Shown piece by piece: positions 52,118-61,405 of a stretch of DNA of 64,000 nt (within the stretch, counting starts at the first letter, position 1; each line of letters begins with the position of its first letter). A model generated the notes under the pieces. The model did no database searches and had not been told where the DNA came from. It worked only from the letters and a program-made list of their open reading frames with translations. The position numbers and the translations under genes were made by a program. This DNA is from Yarrowia lipolytica (lineage: Eukaryota > Ascomycota > Dipodascomycetes > Dipodascales): NCBI RefSeq assembly GCF_001761485.1, contig NC_090773.1, forward strand, positions 2,666,001-2,730,000, read 5' to 3'.

Positions 52118-55100
52118 ATGTCGGACTTCACGCTACCGCTGCCACGCAGAAAACGAGGCGGAATCCTCAAGAAAGATGACAACAACACTGTCATCGGAGT
52201 TCCGTTCGAAACTTCAACCGCACCGTCGGCCTCAAGAGCTAGCTTGAACAGATCAAAACGACGGGTATCTTTCGCTCCAGAGGCCACAATGACGACTTTC
52301 GAAAACCTCACGCCGCTGAGGAATTTTGCGTCGAACCAGGAACGCGTTCATGTGACCCAGTCGTCGTTCGGCGGGTTTTCCAAGCCAGGTTTTGGAGCTG
52401 TCGTGGATTGGAAGGATGAAAGGGAAAGGGTCAGGGAGGAGAAGGAAGACAAGGCAAAGGCCCTACGACAAACTACATCAACAACAACCCCAGCACTTTT
52501 ACGTGACTCAACAACTTCACGTGATCAGCCTGTTGTTGCTGCCGCTACTGCACGCGATGCCAACCACCGTCAGTCGCTCAGCACCATCTTTGGCAACTTC
52601 CGGCCGTCACGTGACTCGTTTACCGCGAGCGAGTCGTTTTCCGAGTCACGGGAGTACGATGCTTCTGTGAATCTGTCACGTGACTTATCCAACCCCGCCC
52701 ACAAGGGTGGCAATGTGGTGAAAACGAGTTTCAAGGAGCTATTCCAGCGCGCAATGAGCAAGTCGCGTGAGAGTGGAGCGCGTGATTCATTACTGTTGGG
52801 AATTGCACGTGATAGGAACTCCATCTTGGGCCATGTGGCTACAAACACGCTCGTGGAGGAAGATGAGTCTGGGGAGGTGGAGATGGAGCTTACAGAAGTG
52901 GCTCTTCGAGACAAGTCGGGATTGAGAGAAATTTCTGGGCTGCGAGAAAATAGTGGATCACGTGACTCGCCGCCTGTGAACGTCGTCGCTTCTCATGACA
53001 CGAGTCTTGCTAGTCCTGTTAAAGCCGAAGAGGACGATGGGATGGATTTCACCAATGTCCCGAGAGGTGAAAGGACCACTTCAGAAGAGAATCGCGACTC
53101 GTTTGGGTCACGTGGCTCAAATTCGCGCGATTCCGGTGAGATGGATTTTACCAATTTGACCCTTGCGCGCGATATTGCTGAGGCTAGGGCTGCTGACCAA
53201 AGCGGTATGAATTTCACCAATGTCCGAAGACTAGACGACTCGGTGATGCGGACACGAGCGTTGAGTCGAATTTCCGAACATGATTCAGACGGTATGGAAT
53301 ACGCGTCTGCTTCCATTCCTTCGGTGGCTCGAATTGTGTCTGAGGAGGTTCTCGTTCGATCTGGATTGTCTCCTGGAGGCAGTCCCAGGGTGAGGGAGAT
53401 AGGAAACGAGTCCATGGACTTTACCAATGTTCCCAGGTCATCCATGGCAAGGGAATCTCCAGGTATGGACTTTACCAACGGTCCTAGAACGTCACAGGTT
53501 GCGGACAACTTTGACATGGACTTCACCAATGTTCCTGGGGGTGGAAGAACCCATGATAGTGCTCAGTTTGCCATCCCGGCTACTCCTGCGCCTGTTCGTG
53601 TTAGAGCGGATATCCCGGATGATAATGGTGACATGTCTTTCACCAATGTTCCCCGACGAGGAAGCATTTATACTGCCGATACTCCTCGAGGAATCAAACG
53701 ACGTCGAGTTGATGATGGGGCGGACATGGAATTTACCGAGGTGGCTGGAATTACCGCTGACTCTTCTGCCATGGATTTCACAGTCCCAGTGACTAGACCT
53801 GATGACACCTCGGCCATGGACTTTACTGTCCCTGCAATGCCTGTATCAGCAGAAGCAGCCGCTCCAACCACCAACGCCGACACTTCGGTGATGGACTTTA
53901 CGGGTCCTGTTGACATGCCTGTTCCCGCCACCAATACCGAAGACGCCTCTATGGAGTTCACTAAACCTGTGAAACCTGTTTCTGGTCCTGTTGTCGAGAC
54001 CTCGGCCATGGAATTTACTGTTCCTGATACTCCTACAATTCCAGATACATCAGCTATGGACTTTACACGTCCTGTTGATATTCTTGATGATGGTCAAGTT
54101 GAGATGTCATTTACTCGACCTGTGGAGGTACCCAATGAGCAAGACGATGGGGAAATGTCTTTCACTCATCCGGTTGACGCTCCTCAAGAAGAGGAAGTGG
54201 ACATGTCCTTTACTAGACCCGTTGAAGTTCCTGCCCAGGATGACAACATGTCTTTCACCAACACAAACATCACCAACGTCACTAATATGACTCGTTCTAC
54301 AGCTACTGGCACCGGTTTGGATGTCACTCGTCCTGTTCCTGGTGGCATTGAGGTAGGTGACATCGAAGTAGGAGAGACTGAACCTTCTGATGAAGGTCAA
54401 AAATCACCTAAATCAAAACTGACACGTGACAGAAGAGTCTCACGTGACGACCACACTGACTACGAGTTCACCACGTTTGGACAGCAACTGGACTCGTCGA
54501 CACGATTGTTGTCTCAGATGCGCAATGATGATATGGAGAAGTCCCTGGAGGAGCCTCTCGAGGAGCCCCCGAGAGATGATCACGTGCCTGACCATCATGG
54601 TCGTGTGGCTCACGTGATCATCCCTCTCGCCGACGACGTTTCTACTCCGGAGTATCGTAACCGACCACTCAGTGCCATTGCTGAAACCACAGAACGAGAG
54701 GACTCCGCTGGAGGAGGAGATCACGAAGGCATGTTCCATCATCCAGTCAAACAGGGCGTCACGGTGGCTACAAATAGTGGCACTTTTGGTACTCAATTCT
54801 CAACTCCCTTCTCCACGCCTGCCACTACCAAATTGTCTACGCCTGGAAAGCGACCGTTCTCGGAGCTGTCGCGTGATGAGACCCCCGAGCGGTCACTTGA
54901 GGACGGCGATGACGGCGGTATGGATCTCACCGCCCCCATGTCTCTCAGACACCGGTTTGAGCTTCTGTCAACTCCTCGAAAAGTCAAGGTCAAGCGAGGT
55001 GGAGCAGAATTCGGGTCCAGGATTGGTAATTCTGTGTCGCGTGACCACAAGAGCGTTCTGTCTCGAGTCGGCGACCTTGGATCCCCTGCTGTCCCCTCTG

Positions 55101-56380
55101 ACTCTCTCACCATGACCAGGTTCCTTCAGATGATCGACATGCAGTTCATGGACGACTTTCTGCTGCCTGGTAAACGCCAGCCCAACCCCGATGTCTCAAA
55201 GTGCTCTCTCGCACAGTATCTTGTCAATTCGTACCTGCATCCTCATGTCCAGCTCTACTCCTGGGCTGTTGAGCATCTGCGCAAGGATATTGAGGTTCGA
55301 AGTGCCAATTTTGCCCAACTTGATCAGGAGACGTTGAACGACGTGCCACCTATATTTGTGGACTACACCAGTGCCGATTCGGGCGTCAAGCTGCTACTGA
55401 ACAAGCAGTTTGCTCTCGACAAGCAGTATTACCGAGTGGAGGCACGAAAGTCGTGGTACGAGTGGCGCAAGAGCATCTCCATCGACTTGTATAAACGCCT
55501 GGCGACAAACCGAGATCTTCTGCGTTCCGATCTGAAAGTTATTGATCAAGAGAGTGAGACTGTTTCGACTGAGGTGGCTGATCTCAAACAGTCGTTGGAC
55601 GTGTCCAATTCCCAGCTCACCCAGCTCAAGAACCTCAGCACCGACGTGGAGCTCAAACGACAGGTGTGCTCGGAGCTGCAACTAGTCCAGCAGCAACTCA
55701 TGCCTCTAGTTGATAAGCTGGAACAGGTCAACTTGACGGTGGTTGAACTGGAGTCTGAGGTGGCCAAGGAGGTCCAGAAACAGGACGAGATTAAGACGCA
55801 GTTGATGGAACAGCAGAAACGACTGCTGGATAACAGACACATTGATTTCCGAGAGATTGAGCAGCTCCAGGAACAGCTCAAGAAGACCGAACAGAAGAAG
55901 GGTCTCAAACTCGCCAGATTCGAACCCAACGGAGACGCAGTGTTCGAGTCCCGAGATCTGTGCATGACTGTGTCACGTAACTCGAATCTCGTGGTCGCCA
56001 TTTCCGCTAAGTCGTCACTTTCCGACGACAAGCGAGATGCGGTCAAGCTGTTGCCTCTGGGACAAGAGACCATTGCGGGGATCACAAAGACGTGGAGCCA
56101 CGTGACCCAATTCTTTGATGCACTGTCGGAAATCAAACTGGCGTTTAATTCGCGATACCATGTGACTTCTGACGGTCACTTTGAGCTTTTCATCAAATTG
56201 TTGACTCACAAAGGTCAGAGTCGAACTGATGTCAATGTGCGATTCCCCTTCTCGGAGATCCGCTCTTATCCTAACATGCCAGGGTGTCATGTGACCAGCA
56301 AGTGTGTATATGGAGTGAATTCTGGCGTTTCGTTTACGACTTTTGATGCCTGTTTGGAGGTTCTGTTGAGTGTGCGGTAG
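52118..56380 (+). CDS. SPC105: Spc105/KNL1/Spc7, kinetochore scaffold with MELT-like array
   Basis: 1420 residues. The N-terminus carries two PP1-docking motifs, GILK (15-18, SILK-like) and RVSF (49-52), as in KNL1. From about residue 260 to 960 there are about 20 MELT-like motifs of the form M-[DESN]-[FL]-T, first mostly MDFTNVPR, later mostly MxFTxPV. When phosphorylated by Mps1 in other fungi, such motifs recruit Bub3-Bub1 and drive the spindle checkpoint. A C-terminal coiled coil (about 1090-1270, ending in Gln/Lys-rich helices) and a final globular part (about 1275-1420, RWD-like) fit Mis12-complex and Kre28/Sos7 binding. Eleven CACGTG palindromes occur in the coding sequence. Confidence 0.93.
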   Translation: MSDFTLPLPRRKRGGILKKDDNNTVIGVPFETSTAPSASRASLNRSKRRVSFAPEATMTTFENLTPLRNFASNQERVHVTQSSFGGFSKPGFGAVVDWKDERERVREEKEDKAKALRQTTSTTTPALLRDSTTSRDQPVVAAATARDANHRQSLSTIFGNFRPSRDSFTASESFSESREYDASVNLSRDLSNPAHKGGNVVKTSFKELFQRAMSKSRESGARDSLLLGIARDRNSILGHVATNTLVEEDESGEVEMELTEVALRDKSGLREISGLRENSGSRDSPPVNVVASHDTSLASPVKAEEDDGMDFTNVPRGERTTSEENRDSFGSRGSNSRDSGEMDFTNLTLARDIAEARAADQSGMNFTNVRRLDDSVMRTRALSRISEHDSDGMEYASASIPSVARIVSEEVLVRSGLSPGGSPRVREIGNESMDFTNVPRSSMARESPGMDFTNGPRTSQVADNFDMDFTNVPGGGRTHDSAQFAIPATPAPVRVRADIPDDNGDMSFTNVPRRGSIYTADTPRGIKRRRVDDGADMEFTEVAGITADSSAMDFTVPVTRPDDTSAMDFTVPAMPVSAEAAAPTTNADTSVMDFTGPVDMPVPATNTEDASMEFTKPVKPVSGPVVETSAMEFTVPDTPTIPDTSAMDFTRPVDILDDGQVEMSFTRPVEVPNEQDDGEMSFTHPVDAPQEEEVDMSFTRPVEVPAQDDNMSFTNTNITNVTNMTRSTATGTGLDVTRPVPGGIEVGDIEVGETEPSDEGQKSPKSKLTRDRRVSRDDHTDYEFTTFGQQLDSSTRLLSQMRNDDMEKSLEEPLEEPPRDDHVPDHHGRVAHVIIPLADDVSTPEYRNRPLSAIAETTEREDSAGGGDHEGMFHHPVKQGVTVATNSGTFGTQFSTPFSTPATTKLSTPGKRPFSELSRDETPERSLEDGDDGGMDLTAPMSLRHRFELLSTPRKVKVKRGGAEFGSRIGNSVSRDHKSVLSRVGDLGSPAVPSDSLTMTRFLQMIDMQFMDDFLLPGKRQPNPDVSKCSLAQYLVNSYLHPHVQLYSWAVEHLRKDIEVRSANFAQLDQETLNDVPPIFVDYTSADSGVKLLLNKQFALDKQYYRVEARKSWYEWRKSISIDLYKRLATNRDLLRSDLKVIDQESETVSTEVADLKQSLDVSNSQLTQLKNLSTDVELKRQVCSELQLVQQQLMPLVDKLEQVNLTVVELESEVAKEVQKQDEIKTQLMEQQKRLLDNRHIDFREIEQLQEQLKKTEQKKGLKLARFEPNGDAVFESRDLCMTVSRNSNLVVAISAKSSLSDDKRDAVKLLPLGQETIAGITKTWSHVTQFFDALSEIKLAFNSRYHVTSDGHFELFIKLLTHKGQSRTDVNVRFPFSEIRSYPNMPGCHVTSKCVYGVNSGVSFTTFDACLEVLLSVR

Positions 56381-56489
56381 AGGCTATGATTAATGCATAA
56401 TGTTAATGAATTTTATGGCAGTGAATTGGTATTTGTAGAGCTTTTTTGTACTATTGATCAATATATCTACAATGTCGTCAATTGCGCGG

Positions 56490-57494
56490 TTAAATCTGAC
56501 TGGCAATATAGTAGGCAGGAAGGAAGCCGACGAGCCATGAGAGTCCTCGCAGACCGTCAAGGAAAGATCCAAGGATACCGGGGCCAGGACAGATACCTGC
56601 CATACCCCATCCGACACCGAAAATGGCAGCTCCGATGACAAGACGAGGAGTCACGTCCTTGGCGGTGGGTAGCGAGAAGTCTCCGGTCAGCAGAGGCTTG
56701 ACCTTGGTGAAGTAGCCGGACTTCCAGGCGGAGATGGCGTTGGGAAGAACACCAAAGAGCATCACGAGGGCCAGAGAAGGATCGAACTTGGGAGGGAGAC
56801 CTGCGAGGAAGCCGAGCGTCTTTGAGGGAGCAGCCAGACCAGAAACGAGCAAGCCGGTGCCGAAAGCAAAGCCGGAGAAGATGGCCGAGAGGGTGGATCG
56901 TGTCTGGAGAGACAAGTTGAGTTTGGGGATGAGGTTTCTAAGCAACAGAATGACGCCCAGAAGACCAGCCAGGTAGGGGAGCTCGGCGCTGTAGTTTTCG
57001 GCAATATGGTGGCAGGCTACTTGTTGGCCAGTGGCATCGTAGCAGGAAGGAAGGGAGCCCACGACACGGGCGGTGATCATGGCAACGGCAGAGAAGGTGG
57101 CAGTGGCGACAAAGGATCGCTCAGAGCCTCGAGAGAGACCGCACAGCATGTGACCCGAGGTGCATCCGGATCCAAGTTTGGTTCCAAAACCTACCAGCAG
57201 TCCGGCAATCAGGTTAGTGTAAGTTCCAAACGGAGCCCAGGGCACGTGGGCGGAGTAGTTGGGCAGGAAGATGGGTGTAAAGAGGTAGGTAGACACTCCA
57301 GATAGGAGCATGCCGAAGAGCACGTGGACCGATCCCGAGGTTTTGATAGCGTTGATGGGGTCGGTCAGGAGCTGCTGGATGCCTCCAAAGAGGATCGATG
57401 ACGCTCCGAGAATCCGGCCGTTGCTAAATAGGTAGTTGTCTGTGGCTTCATGGAGCATGAATGCACCACAGGAGGCTTTCAATGGTGTGAACAT
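56490..57494 (-). CDS. YeeE/YedE-family (DUF395) sulfur-compound transporter
   Basis: 334 residues with about nine to ten hydrophobic helices. The family signature GFGTKLGSGCTSGHMLCGLSRGS (Cys111, Cys118) and the repeat-related GWGMAGICPGPG (Cys302) are present. Bacterial YeeE takes up thiosulfate using three conserved cysteines; fungal members are predicted membrane proteins of sulfur metabolism, so thiosulfate or a similar sulfur compound is the likely cargo. It is convergent with SPC105 (109 bases apart). Confidence 0.88.
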   Translation of the reverse strand: MFTPLKASCGAFMLHEATDNYLFSNGRILGASSILFGGIQQLLTDPINAIKTSGSVHVLFGMLLSGVSTYLFTPIFLPNYSAHVPWAPFGTYTNLIAGLLVGFGTKLGSGCTSGHMLCGLSRGSERSFVATATFSAVAMITARVVGSLPSCYDATGQQVACHHIAENYSAELPYLAGLLGVILLLRNLIPKLNLSLQTRSTLSAIFSGFAFGTGLLVSGLAAPSKTLGFLAGLPPKFDPSLALVMLFGVLPNAISAWKSGYFTKVKPLLTGDFSLPTAKDVTPRLVIGAAIFGVGWGMAGICPGPGILGSFLDGLRGLSWLVGFLPAYYIASQI

Positions 57495-58461
57495 GATTGT
57501 GATGGGGCGATTCGCGGTTGGGGTAGGTGATGTGAAAGAAAGGTTTATTTTTGCACTGAACCAAATACTGAAAGATGCAGGAAAAAAGCTCCTTCTGCTG
57601 CAGCTAATCGAAGTGTCGCGTTGAAGTGCCGCCTGGTGAGATTGCTCTCAAATTGCAAATGACAAAAGTGTCAATCGAGCCAGCGATATTGCACTATAGT
57701 ACTGTTTGTCTCTTGGTAGCATCCTCGCACATTTGCTACCCAACTGAGCTTAACCGGATCTGGGGCAGCGGGGCTGGTACACACTAATTTTTTTTCGAAA
57801 AATTGACTGCATAATCGACGCATTGTAAGTGTTATCGTTGCTGGGGGAGCAAGAGTAGAAAATACCGGGTGCTTATAGGGACGGTCTAACTGGTTGGAGA
57901 CGGCCTGACTGAGATGATAGATGGTAGAAAGAATCCCGTTGCTGCTTCGGAGAATTGTGGTCTGGGTTACAAGTACTTGTGCTGTGTAATTTGAGTATAT
58001 ATTTGTATACGGATACAATACGAGTCTCTGGATGTACAAGTACACTTGTTGCTGGCTACAGTCAATTGCTTCACAGGTTTGAGTACTTGTTGCGTACCTG
58101 ATTGTGTATATATTGCGTACTTATTGCGTATTTATTGCACTCGGGTGTTTCAGTTACCCCAGATATTTAGCCATGCAAATCATCAGAATCGCCGTCTGCT
58201 GGACGATGGCTGCAACAGCTCGATTGGAGTGGCAGTACTGTACTTGTACTTGTACTTGAACATGCCGAAGACAAAGAAGACAAGTCTAGACAGACATGAC
58301 TCGAATGGAGTGTATTGTCGTTAAGTCGCCATGAACCTCGTCCAAAACCTCCGCTCCGAGCTTGGTCATGAAGAATGGCTCTTTAATGCATTCCAGGCAA
58401 ACCCGTTGAAGGTGGACCAAATGCGAGTGAAAAAAGAGGAAAATCTAAAGAAAATAAGACA

Positions 58462-58541
58462 TGAGTACATTAATTGACTTTATTAATACATTGCCTGACT
58501 TTATGAATACATTACTTGACTCTATGAGTGCATTGCTTGAC
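58462..58541. repeat. 21-base tandem repeat
   Basis: Three to four diverged copies of a TTGACTTTATGAATACATTAC-like unit, head to tail. Confidence 0.75.
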
Positions 58542-58937
58542 TCTCAATTTGCTCGCCGCAACTTTCATGTCAAGACTATAAACAGTATACTCGACCGCCC
58601 AAGTTCATGTCCAGCAATAGTAGTTCCGTTCAGAACGAGAAACAAGTTATCATCGCGGTTCCAGACTCTCGAAAAGCATCCTCATCGCCAAATACTTGCT
58701 GCTACCTTCTAACATCGGACTCGACGATCGCTGACTAACAAAGTTCCATCAGCACTTTCACATGGCAGCCGAAATCTGAACATGAAGTGACTATTGCACG
58801 CACTTTATGGAAAAGATGAAAGCCCGAATTGATTCCAAGTGTTTAATCAGCAGCTTGAAACCACCTCCACTTTTCCGACTTTCAATCAGCCTGAAACTAA
58901 CCCAGATATTCACACCCCAGAGGCACATGTCCTTTTT

Positions 58938-59030
58938 TTGTTCTAGTTATGTTTCGTTCTAATGTTTTGTTCTTATGTTTTGTTCTTATGTTTTGTTCGT
59001 ATTACGTTTTGTTTTGTTCTAATTATGTTT
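58938..59030. repeat. 13-base TGTTTTGTTCTTA repeat
   Basis: About six imperfect copies directly upstream of the DUF962 gene, within its promoter. Confidence 0.8.
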
Positions 59031-59120
59031 TTTTGTTTTTTTACAATTACTGTACTGTACCCCACAAAATAATAATTTAAACTGTCAACATCCTTCACCA
59101 CACATTTCTAACAGAAAAAA

Positions 59121-59474
59121 ATGACAGAGAAACCTGCCGCTACCACAACTGCAACCGCCACAACTGCAACTCCCGGACCGTTCCACTCGCTCAGGGAATT
59201 CTACCCCTACTACCTCTCCGAGCACTCAAACAACATCTGCAGACGCCTCCATTTCACAGGAACCAGCCTGGTGGTGGCGATAATCATCTACGCCCTGTCC
59301 ACCGGCAAATACAAGTTTCTGCTGGGACTGGGACCAGCAGGATACGGCTTTGCATGGGTCGGCCATTTCTTTTTCGAAAAGAACAAGCCTGCCACGTTCA
59401 AGTACCCGCTTTATTCCCTCATTAGCGACTTCATCATGTACAAGGACATGTGGATGGGCAAAGTCTCCTTCTAA
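59121..59474 (+). CDS. Mpo1-like (DUF962) small membrane protein
   Basis: 117 residues. After a Thr/Ala-rich N-terminus comes the DUF962 core: FYPYYLSEHSNNICRRLHFTGT, one or two hydrophobic helices (SLVVAIIIYAL, FLLGLGPAGYGFAWVGHFFFE), and KNKPATFKYPLYSLISDFIMYKDM. The conserved histidines (SEH, RLH, VGH) are present. Yeast Mpo1, a longer relative, is an ER Fe(II) dioxygenase acting on 2-hydroxy fatty acids; this shorter bacterial-type member may do related lipid chemistry, which is inference. Confidence 0.8.
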   Translation: MTEKPAATTTATATTATPGPFHSLREFYPYYLSEHSNNICRRLHFTGTSLVVAIIIYALSTGKYKFLLGLGPAGYGFAWVGHFFFEKNKPATFKYPLYSLISDFIMYKDMWMGKVSF

Positions 59475-59674
59475 TTGCTGAGCGAGGCGAAAATGGTTAG
59501 CCTGTGACCGACAGGTCATGGCTTGAACCGACTCTCCATAACTCCACATCTTGATCCTTCCAGAAAACCAGAACATGGCAAGATCGCTAAACCATCTCTA
59601 CATCCCCCCACATATGTAGTCGTCAATCAATGCATTATCTATTATGTAACTGTCCTCCTATACATGCCCGTATA

Positions 59675-61405
59675 TTACTTTCCACCAATTTCGCCGATTC
59701 GCTGGCCAACTCGCACAACTTGGCCAGGCTGGATGGTGAACTTGAAGTTGGTGGGGGCCTCAAACACCAGTACCACGGTGGAACCGAGGTTGAAACCGCC
59801 CATCTGGTCACCCTTACCAAGAGGATATCCACCCAGAAGCTTGGAGGCCTTGCCGTAGGTAGCCTCGTAGCAGGTGTTCTTCTGCATTCGCTTCTTTTTG
59901 ATTTTCTCCTGCTCTGCAGCCTCGGACTCGGTCTTGGGCTCGTATACAGTGTTGGTTCGAAGATCCTTGTCAAAGTGGATCTTGATGGAACCCACATTGG
60001 TGGCACCGACGGGAGTCATGCTAAAGAAGCCGTACTTCCACTTTCCAAGCAGAGCCACCCGCTCGTTCAGAACAAACAGGTTGCCCAGCTTCTTCTGGAA
60101 GTAGGGAGCCACTGAGTACAACTCGCCGACAAAATGCCGTCGAATCTCAGCCACCCAGTTCACGGGCGAGTGAAATCGATGGTAGTCACCGGGAGCCAGG
60201 TAGATGACGGCGAAGAAGAGCTCCTTGTCGTCGGACTTGTTGAACTTGGCCTGCAGAAGATCCTTGCCGACCTGGGCGACCGTGGCGTTGTCAGAAGGCT
60301 CAGCAGTAGTAGTAGCATCTCCCTCCTGCTTGAAAGTGGTATCGGAAGATGCGTTGCCACCCATGAAGTCGTCCAGAGTGTAAGAAATACCATTGACGTT
60401 AGCAAACTCACGGTCCTTGTTCTCCTCCTTGTTATCTGGGAACTCAATCTCCGAGGTGGGGGCAGCCAGAGAGACAGCATGGGACTTTTCCCCATCCTTG
60501 GATGGGGTGGGGGGACCCAGAAGGGCCTCCAGGGAGTATGTCACTCCCTTGACCTGCTCCACTTCTCCACGCGCGTTGATAGCTCCCAGATGGAGTACCT
60601 TTCCATCGGCCGGACAAACAATGTCTGCATCGGGATCGATAGGCCGGGCACCTTCCTTGAGTTCTCGGTAGAAGAACTCTCCTAGATTCTGGTAGACCCG
60701 CAGGTCGTCTTCGGCGACCTCATCCAAGTTGGCGCCAAACACAAACGAGTAGAATCTGTAGCCAGGGTCTCTCATCCATACGGGGAGAGTAATGTCATTG
60801 AAGCTACCCCACCATCGGGACAGAGCCTTGAGAGGCAGGGTAGAGTAGACGGCCACGTGCCAGGGTCCTGAGGGTCGGACGGGGGCTCGCTTGACGAGGT
60901 TTCCTTCCTCGTCGTACTCGTCCTTGACGCTGTTGCGTCGGCTCTGGTAGATACCCCACAGCACGATTGAGATTGCAGGAACGAACCACCAGGTGAAGTA
61001 CTTTCGCTGCGACATGCTCATGAGGGCCTTGGCGGAGCCTCGGGTGCCGCTGGAGGCGTATCGCCGGGTGACTCGGAAGCCTGTGCCGACCTTTCGAGCT
61101 CCAGTGAGCAGCTTGCCGGAAGCTGTTCGTCGCTTGGACGAGTTGATGTAGCACAGGCCGCGCTTCAGAGACGGCACCGGGTTGACGAGAAGTCGGCGTT
61201 TGGGTCGCGGCAGCTGGGACAGCAGAGGAGTGACCTGGTAGCGGTTCTGGGTCGCCTGGGAGCTGTGATACCGCACGCTAGAGGTGGTCAGAGGCGAGTT
61301 GAAGTACGACGATGGGCGGTTCCAGGGCGTGGTCTGGGTGGCGAATCCGGAGTTGCGGGCCATGGAGACGCCCCTGGAGGCAGCTGAGCGTACAAATGAC
61401 GGCAT
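59675..61405 (-). CDS. PSD1: Phosphatidylserine decarboxylase proenzyme, mitochondrial (Psd1)
   Basis: 576 residues from the ATG at 61405. The N-terminus (MPSFVRSAASRGVSMARNS) is a mitochondrial presequence and a membrane helix follows (YFTWWFVPAISIVLWGIY). The core has LAPGDYHRFHSPV and, near the C-terminus, FNLGSTVVLVFEAP, where self-cleavage at the LGST motif turns Ser542 into the pyruvoyl group. It makes phosphatidylethanolamine from phosphatidylserine at the inner membrane. An insert of about 100 acidic and polar residues (about 295-400) lengthens the protein relative to yeast Psd1. Confidence 0.94.
   Translation of the reverse strand: MPSFVRSAASRGVSMARNSGFATQTTPWNRPSSYFNSPLTTSSVRYHSSQATQNRYQVTPLLSQLPRPKRRLLVNPVPSLKRGLCYINSSKRRTASGKLLTGARKVGTGFRVTRRYASSGTRGSAKALMSMSQRKYFTWWFVPAISIVLWGIYQSRRNSVKDEYDEEGNLVKRAPVRPSGPWHVAVYSTLPLKALSRWWGSFNDITLPVWMRDPGYRFYSFVFGANLDEVAEDDLRVYQNLGEFFYRELKEGARPIDPDADIVCPADGKVLHLGAINARGEVEQVKGVTYSLEALLGPPTPSKDGEKSHAVSLAAPTSEIEFPDNKEENKDREFANVNGISYTLDDFMGGNASSDTTFKQEGDATTTAEPSDNATVAQVGKDLLQAKFNKSDDKELFFAVIYLAPGDYHRFHSPVNWVAEIRRHFVGELYSVAPYFQKKLGNLFVLNERVALLGKWKYGFFSMTPVGATNVGSIKIHFDKDLRTNTVYEPKTESEAAEQEKIKKKRMQKNTCYEATYGKASKLLGGYPLGKGDQMGGFNLGSTVVLVFEAPTNFKFTIQPGQVVRVGQRIGEIGGK

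Larger units (their letters stand above)
57495..59120. other. Intergenic region with tandem repeats
   Basis: About 1.6 kb between divergent genes. Contains GTACTTGTACTTGTACTTG at about 58240, a 21-base repeat (58462-58541) and a TGTTTTGTTCTTA repeat (58938-59030). No convincing gene. Confidence 0.45.
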
